From contig NC_088312.1 of NCBI RefSeq assembly GCF_910592395.1, positions 2,666,001 to 2,730,000 of the forward strand: a DNA stretch of 64,000 nt, read 5' to 3'. The position numbers and the translations under genes are program-made. Each line of letters begins with the position of its first letter. Positions within the stretch are counted from its first letter, which is position 1. Positions 47,226 to 60,731 of this stretch are shown piece by piece. This DNA is from Lineus longissimus. Lineage: Eukaryota; Nemertea; Pilidiophora; Heteronemertea; Lineidae. The notes beneath the pieces were generated by a model. That model was given only the letters and a program-made list of their open reading frames with translations. It did no database searches and was not told the DNA's origin.

Positions 47226-47343
47226 ATTCATAAAGAAGATCAGGTTGTTAGAGTTGTTTTGTTTCTACTTACCGGGTTTGGTGGAAGTGTGGCATCTGGC
47301 ATTTTCAAAAGCTAACATATCTTGCCTACCAGGCAATTTGCAT

Positions 47344-49014
47344 TTAGATTCCTATTATTTCTGGGACAAATTGGTAGATATGGATATTAGTACCGCTACT
47401 AAACTTCTTTGTAAACAAGTGTCCTTTCGTGTCCATGGCCAGATAAACACCTCGTTGTACTTGAGTGTGATATTTTGGTTGTATTGTGGTAAATTTTGAT
47501 AAATTACTCCTCAGTTCAAAACTACGCACAGTAATCTTTTTAGTATTTGATCCGCTGTAGGCTGCCACGAATATTCTGTGACTTCTTGACTGATGAACCA
47601 ATCTTAAACGTTGGAATGATTCCTTCAGCTCATAAGGTATTAGTAAAATACGTTTTTGATAATTGCTGGCCTTCGTGTACAGCCATAATTGAGCTGTCTC
47701 TGGTGTCTGTGGCTTCAACCGAACTGACACTATAATGTCTTTTGTCCATCTCAGCATTTCACACAGAAAATAGTAAACTATATCAAAACTGGCTCCTCTT
47801 GACCATATTTCAACTTGTCGAAGGAGTCGCATTTTTTGCTTTTGTTTATCGAAATTTCCTCGATGTATTTCAAGTTTAAATGTGCAATAAAGACGATTTG
47901 ATCGCCACATTCTATCATTTGATAGAATAAGTGCATTAGTTTCATTTCCAACAAAGTTTATGAGTCTTATAAAACTAATGTCACCTTCATGATCAATGCT
48001 TGCGAGGAGTTCGCAGTCCTTAATATTGACCACATATAAAACTGATCCCCCCCATTTTTTGGCAATAAGGTAACCGTTGAAATCTTTACTTATCAGAGCA
48101 GCTTGTACTGTACACTGTGATTCGACCCTAGAAGGATAACCGGATTTATCAACTGTATTATCCCATTTGTAACTTTTTATGACTGTCCTCGAATGCAGTT
48201 TTTTCTTGTCAAAGACTGCGACAAGTACCAACAGGTTCTTTGTAGAAAATATGTAGTATTCTGACAATATATTTATTTTTGGAACTGGCACTGGAATCTT
48301 GTCCTTGTATACGTAAGAGCCTCCAGTCTTATCTGAAGAATACAGAAGAGAATTTAAGATACCGCAGATGAACTGAATGCTAAATATTTTTTCTTTTCAA
48401 AAGTTCCTTGGAGGGAGAGCACTTTATGAAGGCCAATGACTTTAAACTTCTGGAAGGCACTCATATAAAACTACAGTAGAACCTCCCTTAGCGGACACCT
48501 CTGCCAGGCGGACACCTCTACATTACGGACACGTCCGGCCAGTCCCGATTTTTTCTAAGTCATTTCCAATAACAAAACCTCTGTACGGCGGATACCTCTC
48601 TACACCGAATTGCGGACAGGGCGATGGCCAATTTTTGGTCCAATTCCCTCCCAATTAGGCAAAAACAATGGTTTCCCACGTGCGCTTGGAGAGTGTCCGC
48701 AAGTGTCCGCAATAGAGAGGTTGTACTGTACTCGCTGTCATTAGTAATTATGCCCTAATAATTATCAAAACATATTGAGCAGAGGGTAAATGTTTTACTT
48801 GCCTATCATTTCCTTGTTGTTTGAGGGTGTGAGGAGAAGAGGTGTCTATTTGAGTTAGTTTGGTTGGACTGAGGGTGGGAGGTTTGTTAGACTCGATTTC
48901 TGCAACTATGACATTTTCTGACTCGAACTGCGATTGATCTGATCTAAGTCTTGACTCCCATGCAGTCCATTTCGTCATCCTGATGGTCTTTCCCCAATGA
49001 CGAGACCGGTCCAT
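47344..49014 (-). CDS. Unrecognised two-exon gene, about 415 residues
   Basis: Exon 1 runs 49014-48803 from ATG (MDRSRHWGKTIRMTKWTAWE). It appears to end at a GC donor (AG|GCAAGT), because the nearby GT site gives a frame with a stop. Exon 2 runs 48379-47344, and the phase 2 join is exact. Exon 2 is a 345-codon open frame with alternating short hydrophobic strands, such as NGYLIAKKWGGSVLYVV and HRIFVAAYSGSNTKKITVR. This suggests a beta-propeller-like fold, but no WD or kelch repeat is clear. No signal peptide or membrane segment. Intron 1 contains a 255-bp MITE, without which it would be only about 170 bp. I do not recognise the family. The long frame makes coding likely; the join is less certain. 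Confidence 0.65.
48474..48728. mobile_element. pogo-like MITE in the intron of the 47.3-49.0 kb gene
   Basis: 255 bp flanked by TA (48472-48473 and 48729-48730). Termini CAGTAGAACCTCCCTTAGCG and its imperfect inverse ending GAGGTTGTACTG. Same family as 45570-45747. Confidence 0.85.
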
Positions 49015-49917
49015 TGCGTCCGGAGTGTAATCTTAGTGGTGCTTAGTACCTGGCCCAACCTGTCAAAATGCCACCCACAGGAGAAAATTCATTCATGCGA
49101 CCAATTGCCATCGCCGGGAATTCGGCATGGATCTAAGTGGTGATTTTCAGTTCCCCGATACCAAATCTGAAAAAGTTCCGCTCAGTGCTCAGCCTTTTCC
49201 AAGAAGAAGAGAAATAAATCTGTCTGGGAAATCATTCAAGACGGAATTAAGACCGATCAAGAATTTTACAGCTTACCTTTTGTATCATGAGTTTAAAGCC
49301 GTAGTTGATTTGAATTCTTTCGTGTTTCTTCCGGGTTGGTTTTGAAAAGAGGTATTGGTGGGGTGAGCACAGTTCAATCTCGTAATGGTAGAGGAAAGAC
49401 GCTGCCCGGTAGCGTGAAAAACAACTACCAGAACATTGCAAAATGGTCTTTGCGCGGAAGGTCTCGCCGAACGAATCCGGGGCAAACGATGTCACCAGAA
49501 GTGCGTATTTCATGGTAGTGATGCTTTCAATGGAGATCAAATTGATGTGTAATGCAAAGATCCTTAAAAACTGGATTTCGATCCACAAATGATGGCAAGA
49601 CATTTCACGCATGCCAAATGTCAAAATTAAAAAGAAGCATTGGGCCAATAATACAATGTCGGTGCCTTTCTCGAAGCACTCGAAGCGAGACCGTTCCTTA
49701 ATATCTAAAAAATTTCTCGATCAAAAGTCTTTGTGGTCATTTTGGTCCTGACGCTCCCAATATCGTTGCCAATTGAGTCATCAGCTCCCGAAGTGAGCCA
49801 TTCGATCTATGTGCTGCCTCACATCCTAATCGCACCATCTTGACCAAGTTTTTTGCCATCTCATCAGGATTTAAAGATTTACTCAGTGCCACTTCAAAGG
49901 AGGTTTAGACCATGAGG

Positions 49918-50452
49918 TCACTTCAGGATGTCGTCGCACTTAATACAGACATACTCTTGGAGGCTGATGTCGCACCCAAAAACCCAACCAGCGCACAGGT
50001 AATACGTTGTTCCATAGTACGGGCACGCCGGCGGTGTTTCTGGGTAGAGATCCCCGTAGGCTCCCGGGGCAGTCCATCTCATCATCCTATTCATACTATC
50101 TCGGGTGAACGGGTCGAGGCCGGCGGGTCCACTGCGTCCAATCCGGAGTGTAAGGTCCCCGGTGGTTACCCTGTGAAAATGTTGCCTGGCGCCTTCAACG
50201 GCAGCCGCACAACTCGCGATCGAATCACTTGCGAGAGGCAATTTGTCTCTGTCACCAGATCGCCAGGTGTGCAGCTGAGAAGCCATCATAATATTCTCTG
50301 GCTCATCTTCAATGTCTACACCCTGTTCCTCGAAGTCTATCACTGTCTCGACGTCCATCTGACAATAGACCACCTGCGCGGGACCGAAACCGCAGACCTG
50401 TATGGGCCCCGACCTCAACAAACATCGTTTTCCCGTGGCAGTCGCCGCCACA
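49918..50452 (-). CDS. Terminal exon of an unrecognised gene
   Basis: A GC-rich open frame of about 178 codons on the minus strand opens right after an acceptor (GTAAAATTTCAG before 50452) and ends at a stop at 49918. The apparent start is GTG, so the exon is probably internal to a longer gene. The protein has an acidic segment (IDFEEQGVDIEDEPEN) and a C-terminus rich in Tyr and Cys (CPYYGTTYYLCAGWVFGCD, then YVCIKCDDILK), with CxxC suggesting possible metal binding. Upstream exons may lie within 50.9-51.2 kb, but I could not join them in phase. Function unknown. Confidence 0.45.
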
Positions 50453-50899
50453 CTGAAATTTTACGCTCGGTCACAGCGGATATTTGGCAAATGTCATAAT
50501 ACCCGCAAGCGTGGTTGGTTGAAAGCGCAGGTAGCATCGTCAAAAGTTGTCAACCCACCGCAACAGTGGGTAATATGTAGTTTTTTTATCACCAAATATT
50601 ACCACTGTCACGGAGCGAAGCAAGAGTGGAATCCGAACCTAAGCGACCACGGACCTATGAATAAACAGGTCCGTGCTTGCGATTGTGAAGGAGACACTTT
50701 TACGGAAAGGGTGTCGTATTTTACGGCCGTAGCAACCACGCTCGTTTGCTCTGACTGTATTAGCTTGATCACTACTGCCTATTGTAACTGGGACTACATC
50801 CTTTCCCATCTCGGACTGCATTTTTTTCCACACCACTTGTGACATGTAGTCGGTACGAAATTGAATTCTAATCGCAAGACCCCACCCACGTACCTGATG

Positions 50900-51119
50900 A
50901 ATCAATCGCTTGCGACGAGATTGCACGTCGCCAGCAATTTCATCGCCAGATGTACGGCGCGGCCTACATTCCCTGCAGAACCTGGTAAATAATGGGGGCT
51001 CGTTCCAATTCGTAAAAAATGGAGCTGGAGAGATGTTTATTTAGCAACTCAACAGGGCCACCCTTTGAATTGACATAACTGACAAATGCTGTGTCATTAG
51101 AAGAAGACTGGTTTGACAT
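50900..51119 (-). other. Possible upstream coding exon(s) of the 49.9-50.5 kb gene
   Basis: Two overlapping protein-like minus-strand frames occur. One starts with ATG at 51119 (MSNQSSSNDTAFVSYVNSK) and reaches FYELERAPIIYQ before a possible donor at CAG|GTTCTG. The other reads NWNEPPLFTRFCRECRPRRT and ends RRKRLIHQ|GTACGT in phase 0. Only one can be right, and neither meets the downstream exon's phase, so I leave it as a candidate region. Confidence 0.25.
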
Positions 51120-52003
51120 ATGTCTCTGGACATCAGCAGAGACGCATCCGCCATAGGCACGCAACTACAAAGACTGAGAGTCTGCCGAAAGCACATTTTC
51201 AAAGGCAATGATTATTCCTGCCAAAACTTTGTCTATTAGGTGAAGTACGCATACAACTTAATATGAATATTATATGCGGGAATAATTATAAGAATTACCA
51301 AGATTCATATGTCACCACCAAATACAGACGCATAATTGGAGAAATCTTAATCGTGTCCAATTCGCACACAACGTCAACGAGCAGATTACTAATACGAATC
51401 GCAACCATCTAGAAATTTTGTTCGTCGACAACACACATACATGTATACTGTGCCGGCCACACTTCCGCCTTTCACGACTGTCGCCGGCCGTATTCGCGTC
51501 GTGTTTTACAGCTGTTCCAGCGATTCGCAACTTTGATTCTTGAATCGTTGCTCTGGGCAGGTTTCGTTCAGGTACACCTTGAAAACACGTCTCCCATCCA
51601 ATAAATACATATATCTGGAGACAGTTCAGCAAATAGGACTATCCTCGATGGACCGACCAAAGTCCGGCCGGCAACACGCACGCACCTCCTTCATCAACCT
51701 GAGCCGTATCTCAAAATAATTTTGCACCAGCATAAAGTGACATTTTCCAACGCTCGGGGTGATCTCAAGGCGTGTCCGAACTCGCTGAATGTGTTGCGGG
51801 TTTGCTTGACAGACCCCCGGACAGACCACAGCACGACTCGTATACAACGACAACAACTTCTCCCCTGCGCGCAATGCACCAAGTCATAATTGGCATGACA
51901 ACCATAATGATAATCATCGAATCAGTTGTCTTGCAGGTACATATGAAATTTCAATGGCCACGCATTGATTTTCATTGCGAACGTACATCGATGAACAGTT
52001 AGA

Positions 52004-52009
52004 TTTATT
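52004..52009 (-). promoter_or_regulatory. Candidate poly(A) signal of the GALNT gene
   Basis: AATAAA on the minus strand about 350 nt after the stop codon at 52357. Confidence 0.45.
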
Positions 52010-52356
52010 GATATCATACATGTTCATTTGATCTCAACTGTATTTTTGTTGGGTAGTTTAGATATTGTCTGCATGATTCTGTTTGCAATCGATTAACATT
52101 GAGATCAATATCCTGACATAACCAGTGGTTTTATTCTCCGCCTCTCGATATTTTGTATACGATGTAGGAGTATCAAAAACCTGTATCTCAGGATGTGAGC
52201 TCAAAAAAGTCTATTTTTCGCAAAGAGTGAATCTCTGCCTGTATTCTTCTGAGCAATTGTACAGGACGTCTCACGTCTCGGGCGACTGCAGCCACAAACA
52301 GGCCATGACCATAAGGAAGAGACAGAAATTGTCAATTCATAAGATTTTAATATGAA

Positions 52357-55300
52357 TCACTCCGTTGGTGATCTAAATGTCCATATCTGTTTCTTTTCTC
52401 CTTTTTTACACGCTGCTACTGTAACGACGCTGTTATCACCTCGGGTGAGACAGAGGTCACTCGCTAGGTGTTTGAGCATCGAATCCTGAAAAAAGACAAC
52501 GATTCAGAGAGGATATAATGCGGTTGGCCCACCGTTTCCTGTCTCGTTCGCGTCAAGCTCTTGTCATCATTCCGTCAAGGTTCTGTCAAGCTCCCTTTGT
52601 GTTGCTGTTCATTTAGAGTTACTGATGTAATTTTAAAGTTGAAATTAGAAACGCCGCTCCGAACGCAGTAGAAGAAGACACGCCGCTCAACCTCACATCG
52701 TCAAAACGTAGACCTTATATGTAATGTACCTCCAAAACCGTTTAACATGACGGATGAGATTTACGGGAGTGACGGGAACGAGACGGGAGTTGGTGAACAC
52801 TACAAGATGGTGATGATAAACTGGCCTTTTTGCCAGTGAATCAGTAGTCCCGAGGGAGACACAACCCTGTTAAAATGCTTTTACATGTTCCTATCCAATG
52901 TGAATCCTTTATTCAACATCACGTGCGCAATACGCACGTCGGCAATGGGATTCGAACCTACGACCTCAAGGTTCAAGGTAACTATCCACGAATGAGTATG
53001 AGAAGCCTTTGAATAGTGACAACAGAAAGATGACATTCTCATTATCACTAAAAATTAGGGTATGGGCCCTTATTTCTGTCCATATCCATGACTCACCTGA
53101 TAGTTCCATGTCCGCGCATTGTTGCATTTCATCTTCCTCAATGCATCTAAGGTGTATTCGATACAACCGTTGTCTTGACGTAGTTCACCTTTCTTTGTCA
53201 GCATGAAATACTGCAAGGAAGATGACGACATCAGATTTACTATACATTTACTATACAGCCTGGATTTTCATACCCAACCCCATCCACCCCCGAGCCCTCA
53301 AGTGGCGGAATGCAGTTTTTAACCGTCCAATTGGTCACAACAACACTTAGGATGTCGTGTTCCGGCGTAGTTATTCACTAATCAATGAAGCGGGCTAACA
53401 TCGGTGAAACTATCCTAGTACATATGTATCTGACGTTTCATGACGTCATTTTCTTATATTGAAAAATGAAGTTGCTCGGTTACAATGAACCTGGGCCCCA
53501 TCCGATCACTTCGGCCACTGACCACGAGGGCTTACCTGATTTCTCGCTGTTATTGATGGTAAACAAGTCTGGAGAGTTGGTCTTCCGGTAAGTCGCCAAA
53601 GAACCTGAGTCAGACACATTTCTCCCCCTTGGGCATTATTGACAATCTGTAAGGACAGTTAACAAACAGAAGCCGTTTTTCAAAAGATGTCATCATCTTA
53701 ATTTGACCGACATCAAGCTTTGAGGAAAAACAACCCACATATATTTTTAATTCAAATGACACGAGTATAACGTTCTTAACATCAAAGCTATTTTCATGCG
53801 AAAGTAAATGCCATGTACTCACCTGACCCTGCGCTTGAAGGTCGTTTGGAAATGGAATGAAAATCATGAAAGCAGCATTGGTTAAGTAGCTCTTGAATGC
53901 CTGACAGCTTTTACGGTCTGAGAGTGTCATATCGCTATGGACGGGAACATCTCTCTGTATAAAGGTATGAGAAAGTTAAGAGGGCTGAAAACCGCTCGCA
54001 ATCACAAGCAAAAGTTGATAAAAAAAGTTGATAAAATTACTTCTTCTCTTCCGAATCGTGCAAAACTTGACCACTTCGTGTCAAAGTTCTTCATTGAAAC
54101 TGTCATCGATAGCGAATAGAAGGCGGTAAATCTGTCTCACCTTGTGAGATAACAGACTGAGATCACCATTTGTCTTTCTTATTCTTCGTACAAGAAAGTG
54201 CTGTCTTTTCATTTTAACAAAGACCGATTTCTACTTACGCAGAGGTGTGGTTTAAATCTTGAGCAGACAAAATGAGCATAGTCCTCCATCCAGTACTTTG
54301 CTAGGCTCGATTTTTCCTGGATAACTTCCTCTGGCGAGATCATGCTGTCAGCATCCTGGCTGAGGACCGGATCGCGGTCGATGTGACCTACACGCGAGCA
54401 TGGGTTGCGGAAGATCCCGTCGCCGCACAGCCATGCCTGGAAATACAACACTTTGACATCATGTCAACTTTTCGGAAATAACGGAAAGGAAGGATTGGTG
54501 GAAAGGACGGAGTTGGTGGAACGACGGGATAACTGAGCAAACACTTCTTAAGGTTTTGGAATCTGCATGATAAAGAACTTGTAAACAGTTTTGAACGACG
54601 ACATGCCAATAAATTTGTGACAAACTTACAGTTTATAATAGATTCTGCGCTGGGCTATGCCGACACTCATCTTTGCCCGAATTATTATTTCGTGTTAACT
54701 GTACTGTAAATTGGGTACATATGATTTATAAAACTGAAATTCGCGTCTGGCCTTCTAAAGCTTGTTTCCTACCTTAAATGAAATCTCCACATCCGCCCCA
54801 GCCATCCGGTTCATACTTATACCGCCTATCTTCCCGTAGAACTCAGTTCTCATGGCAAAATGCGTACCAACTGCTGGTTCCCTGTCGAATGAGTCGACGT
54901 AAGTTCAATCAGTGTCACTCTCCAGTGCCACTCGAAAGCTGACCATCTTTAGAGTGGCCAGCTCTAAGCCGAATTCCTACTCCGACGCGGCATTTCGGCG
55001 TCAGCGCGTGTCGGACACCGAAGCCTTTACATGTCGGCTTTTTACTTCGTCATGTCACTTTCCTCCTGGGCTGCCTTGCGAGAACTACAGGGCCGATTTC
55101 TTCAAAGTATATTATGGCTGCCTCTGTATAGCCGATACAAAACCCTGCCTGATTCATCTTCGGACAAGTATAACGCATGCAGTACTCTTGCAAACAGTGA
55201 TGCAGAACGATCCCGGTTAAACACACCATTTTCCGAAACGTTTCGGACAGGTTACATGGTTACCGGAGGAAGAACGTATGGTTGGTTTGTAGCATTGTCG

Positions 55301-57864
55301 TCATTGTAGCGGCAATCAACGTGGAAATGCAACATATTAGTAACTTCGCATGAAAAAGACTTACTGGATGGGTGCGTAGGATCTATCAAAATGCCTCTGC
55401 TGTTCTGGGGTGTTCCATAGGGGCAGTGTGTCGAGAAAGAAGTCAATTCCGATGACGTAGGTAGGCTTGACGGGTTGTGTACCAAAATACTCAAACGTGT
55501 CTTTGTCGATGATATCTAGCGTGGGACTATAGACTGCTTGAGGTTGCCTAGTCTTTTGCAAGAAGAAAAGGAGAGGCTCCGCCCAGCCTAAATTGACAAA
55601 ATGTGAAAAAGATATTGCTTTTTGCCGACTCTCATCTCTATATCATGGGTGAGATTGCTGACTCTAGCTCAACCAACTCGAGGGCTTTATACGAGAGCAT
55701 GGCTTTTTGTTGCTGACTCTAATGGAACAATCATGTGGTGAGATCATAATGTAGCTGTTGGTGGCTGACTCTAATAGCTGCATGAACCATTTGGTGAGAT
55801 CATAAGCTTTTGGTTCCAGACTAAAACAAATAAGGTCTAACAACTGAACTGAACTGAACTCACCGTATCCGACTTCCACATGGGCATCAGTGGTAAATAC
55901 GACGTCTGCAGTGACTTTTAAAATTGCCTGTAGTCTTGAAAGATGGAGGCCAAGTCTTGCCCCGTTTCGAAGGACCGTGATCTTTGGACTCATTTTCTCT
56001 GCTTCCTTCAGCGCCGAGACAGTTTCTTCTGCAACGACAACTCTCAATTTTAATGGAGCAGTGATCTGAGATGATTTGATTTATACCGTTCAAATTTCAG
56101 GCTGATAGATTGAGGGCGAACTGCCAACCATCATAACTCCACTAGATCTATTTAAGTCGTTATTATATGTCAGTATCTGGACAATCTAAGAAATGCAATT
56201 TGAAAGTGCACCAAAGATATGTTTTTCATATTGACCGTTTTCTGTAAAAATCGCTAGTCTGCGCGGAGAGTTGTCGCAAGTACATGTACCAGTGAAAAGA
56301 CTACGGAGTCGGCTCTCACTGTATCAGATCTGTCTGACTTTATTGCAGATCGGTGCGACAAATGATTTTACGCCGGCGCAGACAACAAATTTTTTTAATC
56401 GCTCAACCAAATGTCATAATAATCGCATGTCGCTGTCCTCGATATAAATCGCTTGTTTGCAGTGCAGTGTCCCTCCTAAATAGCACAAACACCATAATTA
56501 TACAACTATCTGATATTCAGCGAGTCATCATTTGAGGATGGCGGAAATATCCATACCGGAATCGGAAAAATCGTCTAACAAGACGATTTCCTTGAGGAGG
56601 CTTGGCCTGGTTCTGTTCAGGATACTGTGGACAGTCCTCAGCAGCGTGCTTCGGGGTTCGTTCCGTAATGGGATGGCTACCCCTAAAGACGGATAAAAAA
56701 GGATTGCACTCTCGTCGTAGAAAGGAGTGGACGCGCACCTTATGGAAACAATGAAATCGGAAAAGAGACATTTAAGTGCATTCAAGATTATACGTCACCA
56801 TTACAAACTATGGTTGATCGTAATTTTGAGAATCAAATTAAATGCAATGAGTAGCGGCATGTATCCATTATTCAACACATCCGAGGCAGAAAAATTATCG
56901 CCCAGGCTCGCTGATCGCTAAAAATGTACTCAATATAGACTGTCCTCAGAAACGTGCTTCGGGTTCATTCTGCAGTGAAATGGCGACCCATATGGAAAGA
57001 ATCGGGGAGAATTTTATCCTATTCAAGAAACATCAATTGGGAATGATATAAGATTGATACATAGTCGTATTTCATAAGCCTACCGAGACCTTCGTATCGC
57101 ACGTATGTTTTTTCCCCGTGTGTTCAGTGCAATGCATTACTGTGCCGTGGTCTGTCTGACAATTTTCTGTAAAGCTCTTCTTCTGTGTTTGTTTCTCCTT
57201 ACTTTAGACTCCTTGTGTCAGGTATATCTCTGTCCAGGGGTATCCTATCACTGGCGTACTTGTTGAAGCCCGTGTTCTCGTATCCATCATTGTACTCATG
57301 CATCGCAGCCTTGCCAAGCTTCTTATGGTCGACAACGAACTTGTGTGCCGGACGAGGTGCTTTAAATGTAACAAAATGTTAAACTGATGATGCTGTCTCG
57401 TGGATTTTCAGGCCAAATACTAATAACTCATTTGCTCGAATATCAGCACTAGCATGATTCTATTATCAGATCATTTTTCCCACTAAGAAACCTACCCTCC
57501 GCGCTATATCAAAACACCCATTCAAATATCCCTAAAGTATTGTCTTGCTGTTACGCTAGATTAGCTCAAGCATGGCAATGAACTGGGGTGGGCAATCTCA
57601 TATGAATATACATGGACATGTAGAGTTGAAATAAAAAGATACAAAGAGATACTATCGGATGAACTAACCTTTAGGTGGTTCCACCATCTTGCCCTTTTCG
57701 CCCACTTGTCGTGGTGGAGACATTGCGGTATCTACCGGTCCATGATAAACGGCTTTGTCAGGTTGCCTTCTTAGGTGAAAAAGGAAGATGAAGAGAACAC
57801 CAATAACAACCGATACCAGTATATATAGCCTATAGATTTGACGCTGAGAGAATCTTATCCTCAT
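52357..57864 (-). CDS. Polypeptide N-acetylgalactosaminyltransferase (GALNT), divergent
   Basis: Golgi type II membrane enzyme family that starts mucin-type O-glycosylation by moving GalNAc from UDP-GalNAc to Ser/Thr. Eleven coding exons: 57669-57864, 57203-57359, 56557-56738, 55864-56028, 55365-55587, 54773-54881, 54239-54436, 53823-53954, 53536-53646, 53097-53210 and 52357-52485. All phases agree and give 571 residues, normal for the family. One membrane segment lies at about 13-31 (YILVSVVIGVLFIFLFHL). Landmarks are NKYASDRIPLDRDIPDTR, RSTLLRTVHSILNRT, LLDDFSDS (173-178), the DxH metal motif in FTTDAHVEVGYGW and NPCSRVGHI. The C-terminal ricin-type lectin domain ends in QIWTF. Several conserved positions differ: LRNEP replaces FHNE, and MAGADVEISFK replaces the usual WGGENxEISF. 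It may be a diverged or altered-activity member; subfamily not assigned. Confidence 0.93.
55635..55820. repeat. Imperfect direct repeat in GALNT intron
   Basis: Three occurrences of GCTGACTCTA, two followed by a similar stretch ending TGGTGAGATCATAA. A local duplication of about 60 bp with no visible function. Confidence 0.5.
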
Positions 57865-60731
57865 TTTATTCGTGAAATTTTCAAGTATAGGAATGAATTC
57901 AAAGTCAAAAGGCTGGTTTTATTTTAGGGCACATACGTGGCAAGCTGCAGCTTTATCAGTAAAATATACAATTTAACTCGTTACAAAACAAATAGCAAAT
58001 CTGGTGTATCAGTATATTTTCTGAGGTTTAAACAATACAAAAATCACTGTCAACGGCAACACGTGGTTGATGTGACATATTGTGCCTAGCTTAAACCGTT
58101 CAATATCATAAACAATGTCACCCAGTAATTTAGCGCATGAACAAGTTGCATTGCCAGCTGATGCCACCACGTCAAGTGCACATCATGGTGAATTTTGTCG
58201 AATATATCGAGGTGTTGATCTACCTGTTGCCGTGAGTCATGTCAGTATGTCTGTGCCCTGTGTCTTCTTCATTGCATGCTAGATGTGGATGCTCGGTCAA
58301 TCAAAACCTCACTAGTGTGAGAAAGTGGGGTGTTCGGTTTCTTGTCTTAGAAGTAACTCATATCGTACCATTGCGATTTATGTTGCACAATTTGCCGGAA
58401 GAACGCTAGTAGTCTGGTATTATCGTTCAGGGCATATGTTGTAGACATGTTGGACATTTGTTACTAATATCCACAAATCCGCTGTTTAAAAACGAAATCT
58501 TTTAATCTTTCGCGGTTGTCCAAGGGGACAGCTCTCCTAATCGCGTCCCGTTAGCCATAGGCCACAATTTTCAATTGGCCTATATCAAATAAAAAGTTTA
58601 TATAGCGTACAAATAGCCTATGACAACCATTTTCATGCCTGATTGTTGAAGATCACTGTCATTTGTCCGGATGTGTTGGCTTTCTATAAAGCTGGGCTTT
58701 ATTTACAAGTTTGTAAGGTCCTGTGATATACCTTATCCTTCCTTATGAGTGACTTACAAATCCGGTAGGATCTCTTGGACCTGTGGCTTGTACGAGGTGA
58801 TAGTTTTACTTCAGAGGCACCGGAGTAATATACCATGACTGTTTTTCGCACATCGACATCCGACTTGTGCGAAAAACGTTCCATTATACGTCTCAGAATG
58901 TGCTTTCATTTGTTAGTAATGCTTTATAACTTTTAACCGCTATACTTTGAGAAGTGATTGGTATGGAATGGATATTATATGGCTATTATAGGCCTATATA
59001 TTAGTGATTGTGGACACAAAGTAATAAGTAAGAGACCACATGTTGTGAGCAACGGGTGCCAGCTTTTCTAAGTTGAAATTTTTGTGAGGAAAAGCATGGA
59101 CAAGAATAAACCAATGCACGACATTCACCGATAACGATAATGATAGAGGTTCGATAAGATACAAAGTCTATCGTCAGGTTGGAACAGTTTTAAAGAAATC
59201 ACCAGTAACATAAATGTATTCTTGTTGGAGCTGCCATCTGATAGCTAGGGAAATTATCAACATAACGGGAAGTAAGGTAGACAATTCAAACGCTTCAAAC
59301 GTCGAAAAGGTGGTTCAAGTGAAAGGTAAGTTATATTTTAATTCATAGATCTTCAGTCAATGTGATGTTAGTAGTGCTATATTTCATGTCAATTCACTGA
59401 GATCTTCGACAGATTGAAAATTGATAGCCCTGCAATGAAAAATAAACATAAAGGACATGTAGTAAACGTTTTAATCAGAGTTATCTATCATATTCTTGGC
59501 CGTTGTCTTAATTCGCCAATACACTTCGCGCCTGGCTGTCATTATCTAAATCTTTTGAGTCTTGATTAACGCCCAACGATCCCAAGTCAAACGGGCACTG
59601 AATGACACCGTAGAATCCCGACCAAGAATGTTTTCTTAGTAGCACTTTTGACCAACCATCCCCATTGGCGGTTAGGGAATCGCATAATGCACACATGGGT
59701 GTTTAGGGAATATCACTTCACCGAACCATATCTCGGAATGTGATCATTTTAAAAGCTTTTGGTTGTTCTGTCTACTCCTGATTGTTCATGTATTGGACTG
59801 ACTAGTGCTTTTCTGAACTAAATATACACAACCTTATATCTGCGGGACCTAAAGTTCGGTCTCCTGGATCGAAATACTATCTGGTGGTGTCACCCCAATT
59901 TGAGCTTGAGAAAAAAAGACATATGATTATATTGTCATTGGTTTGCCAGAAAGATTAAGAATTATTGCCCAGTCTTCGTTCAAACATTGTCCAACCGTCT
60001 TAGGTAGAATTTCTCCTTCTAAGTTCTTAAAGTTTACCGTGTAAACCTATGAATCAATTGAGGAATGAGTGTGAGATGTCATGTGAAAGACATTTGGTTT
60101 GTTGTCCCAAAATCAAAAGCTATAGACATATCTAATATTGACGTAGCCGTAACGACGGTGGTAATAATGCAAATAAATTACGGCTAGACACCCCTAATAA
60201 GTTCAAATTAAGAAAAACTCAAGCTTTCTATATCTGTCGACTCGAACTGACCCACAAGCGTGTTTTGGATTTGAAAATCAGCTTTTTAAATTTAACGGAT
60301 AACTCGATGCATACGTGTTTTGTGATTGGAAGGATTTTTGTCACGGTTGTTTTTATTTATAACTCAAACATATTTGTTTTCAGATCAGCAATACAAGTGC
60401 AACGAAACCGACAGTTTGCTAGACTGAGTGGTTGCTTTGATTTTCTTCGACTTCCATCCGGATAATCATGTTGCCGAGCATATTCACAAACGGTTAATCA
60501 TTAGAGTCGTGGTCGCAAAATGGAAACTTGATGAGGATAATGACTTCTGACACGTGTAATATTCAACACAGGTCGCGCACCAAGGGAGTTAAACTCCAAA
60601 CGAAGCTGTCCCCTTCGCTCGCCAGTGACGGTAATAATTACCTAGAAATGTGGACCGGCGAAAGCCATACAGTTCACTTACTAATATTACCACCTTCATT
60701 TTGAAATTTGGAGAATATCAATTCGGACATC
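57865..60731. other. Intergenic region between divergent GALNT and kinase genes
   Basis: The two genes point away from each other across 2.9 kb, which must hold both promoters and any non-coding first exons. I see only short open frames and no recognisable repeat. Confidence 0.5.

Noticed and set aside
49912-50499. 195-codon + strand open frame opposite the minus-strand exon
   Set aside because: The minus-strand frame starts at a proper acceptor and has a more protein-like composition. The + frame looks like its shadow in GC-rich DNA.
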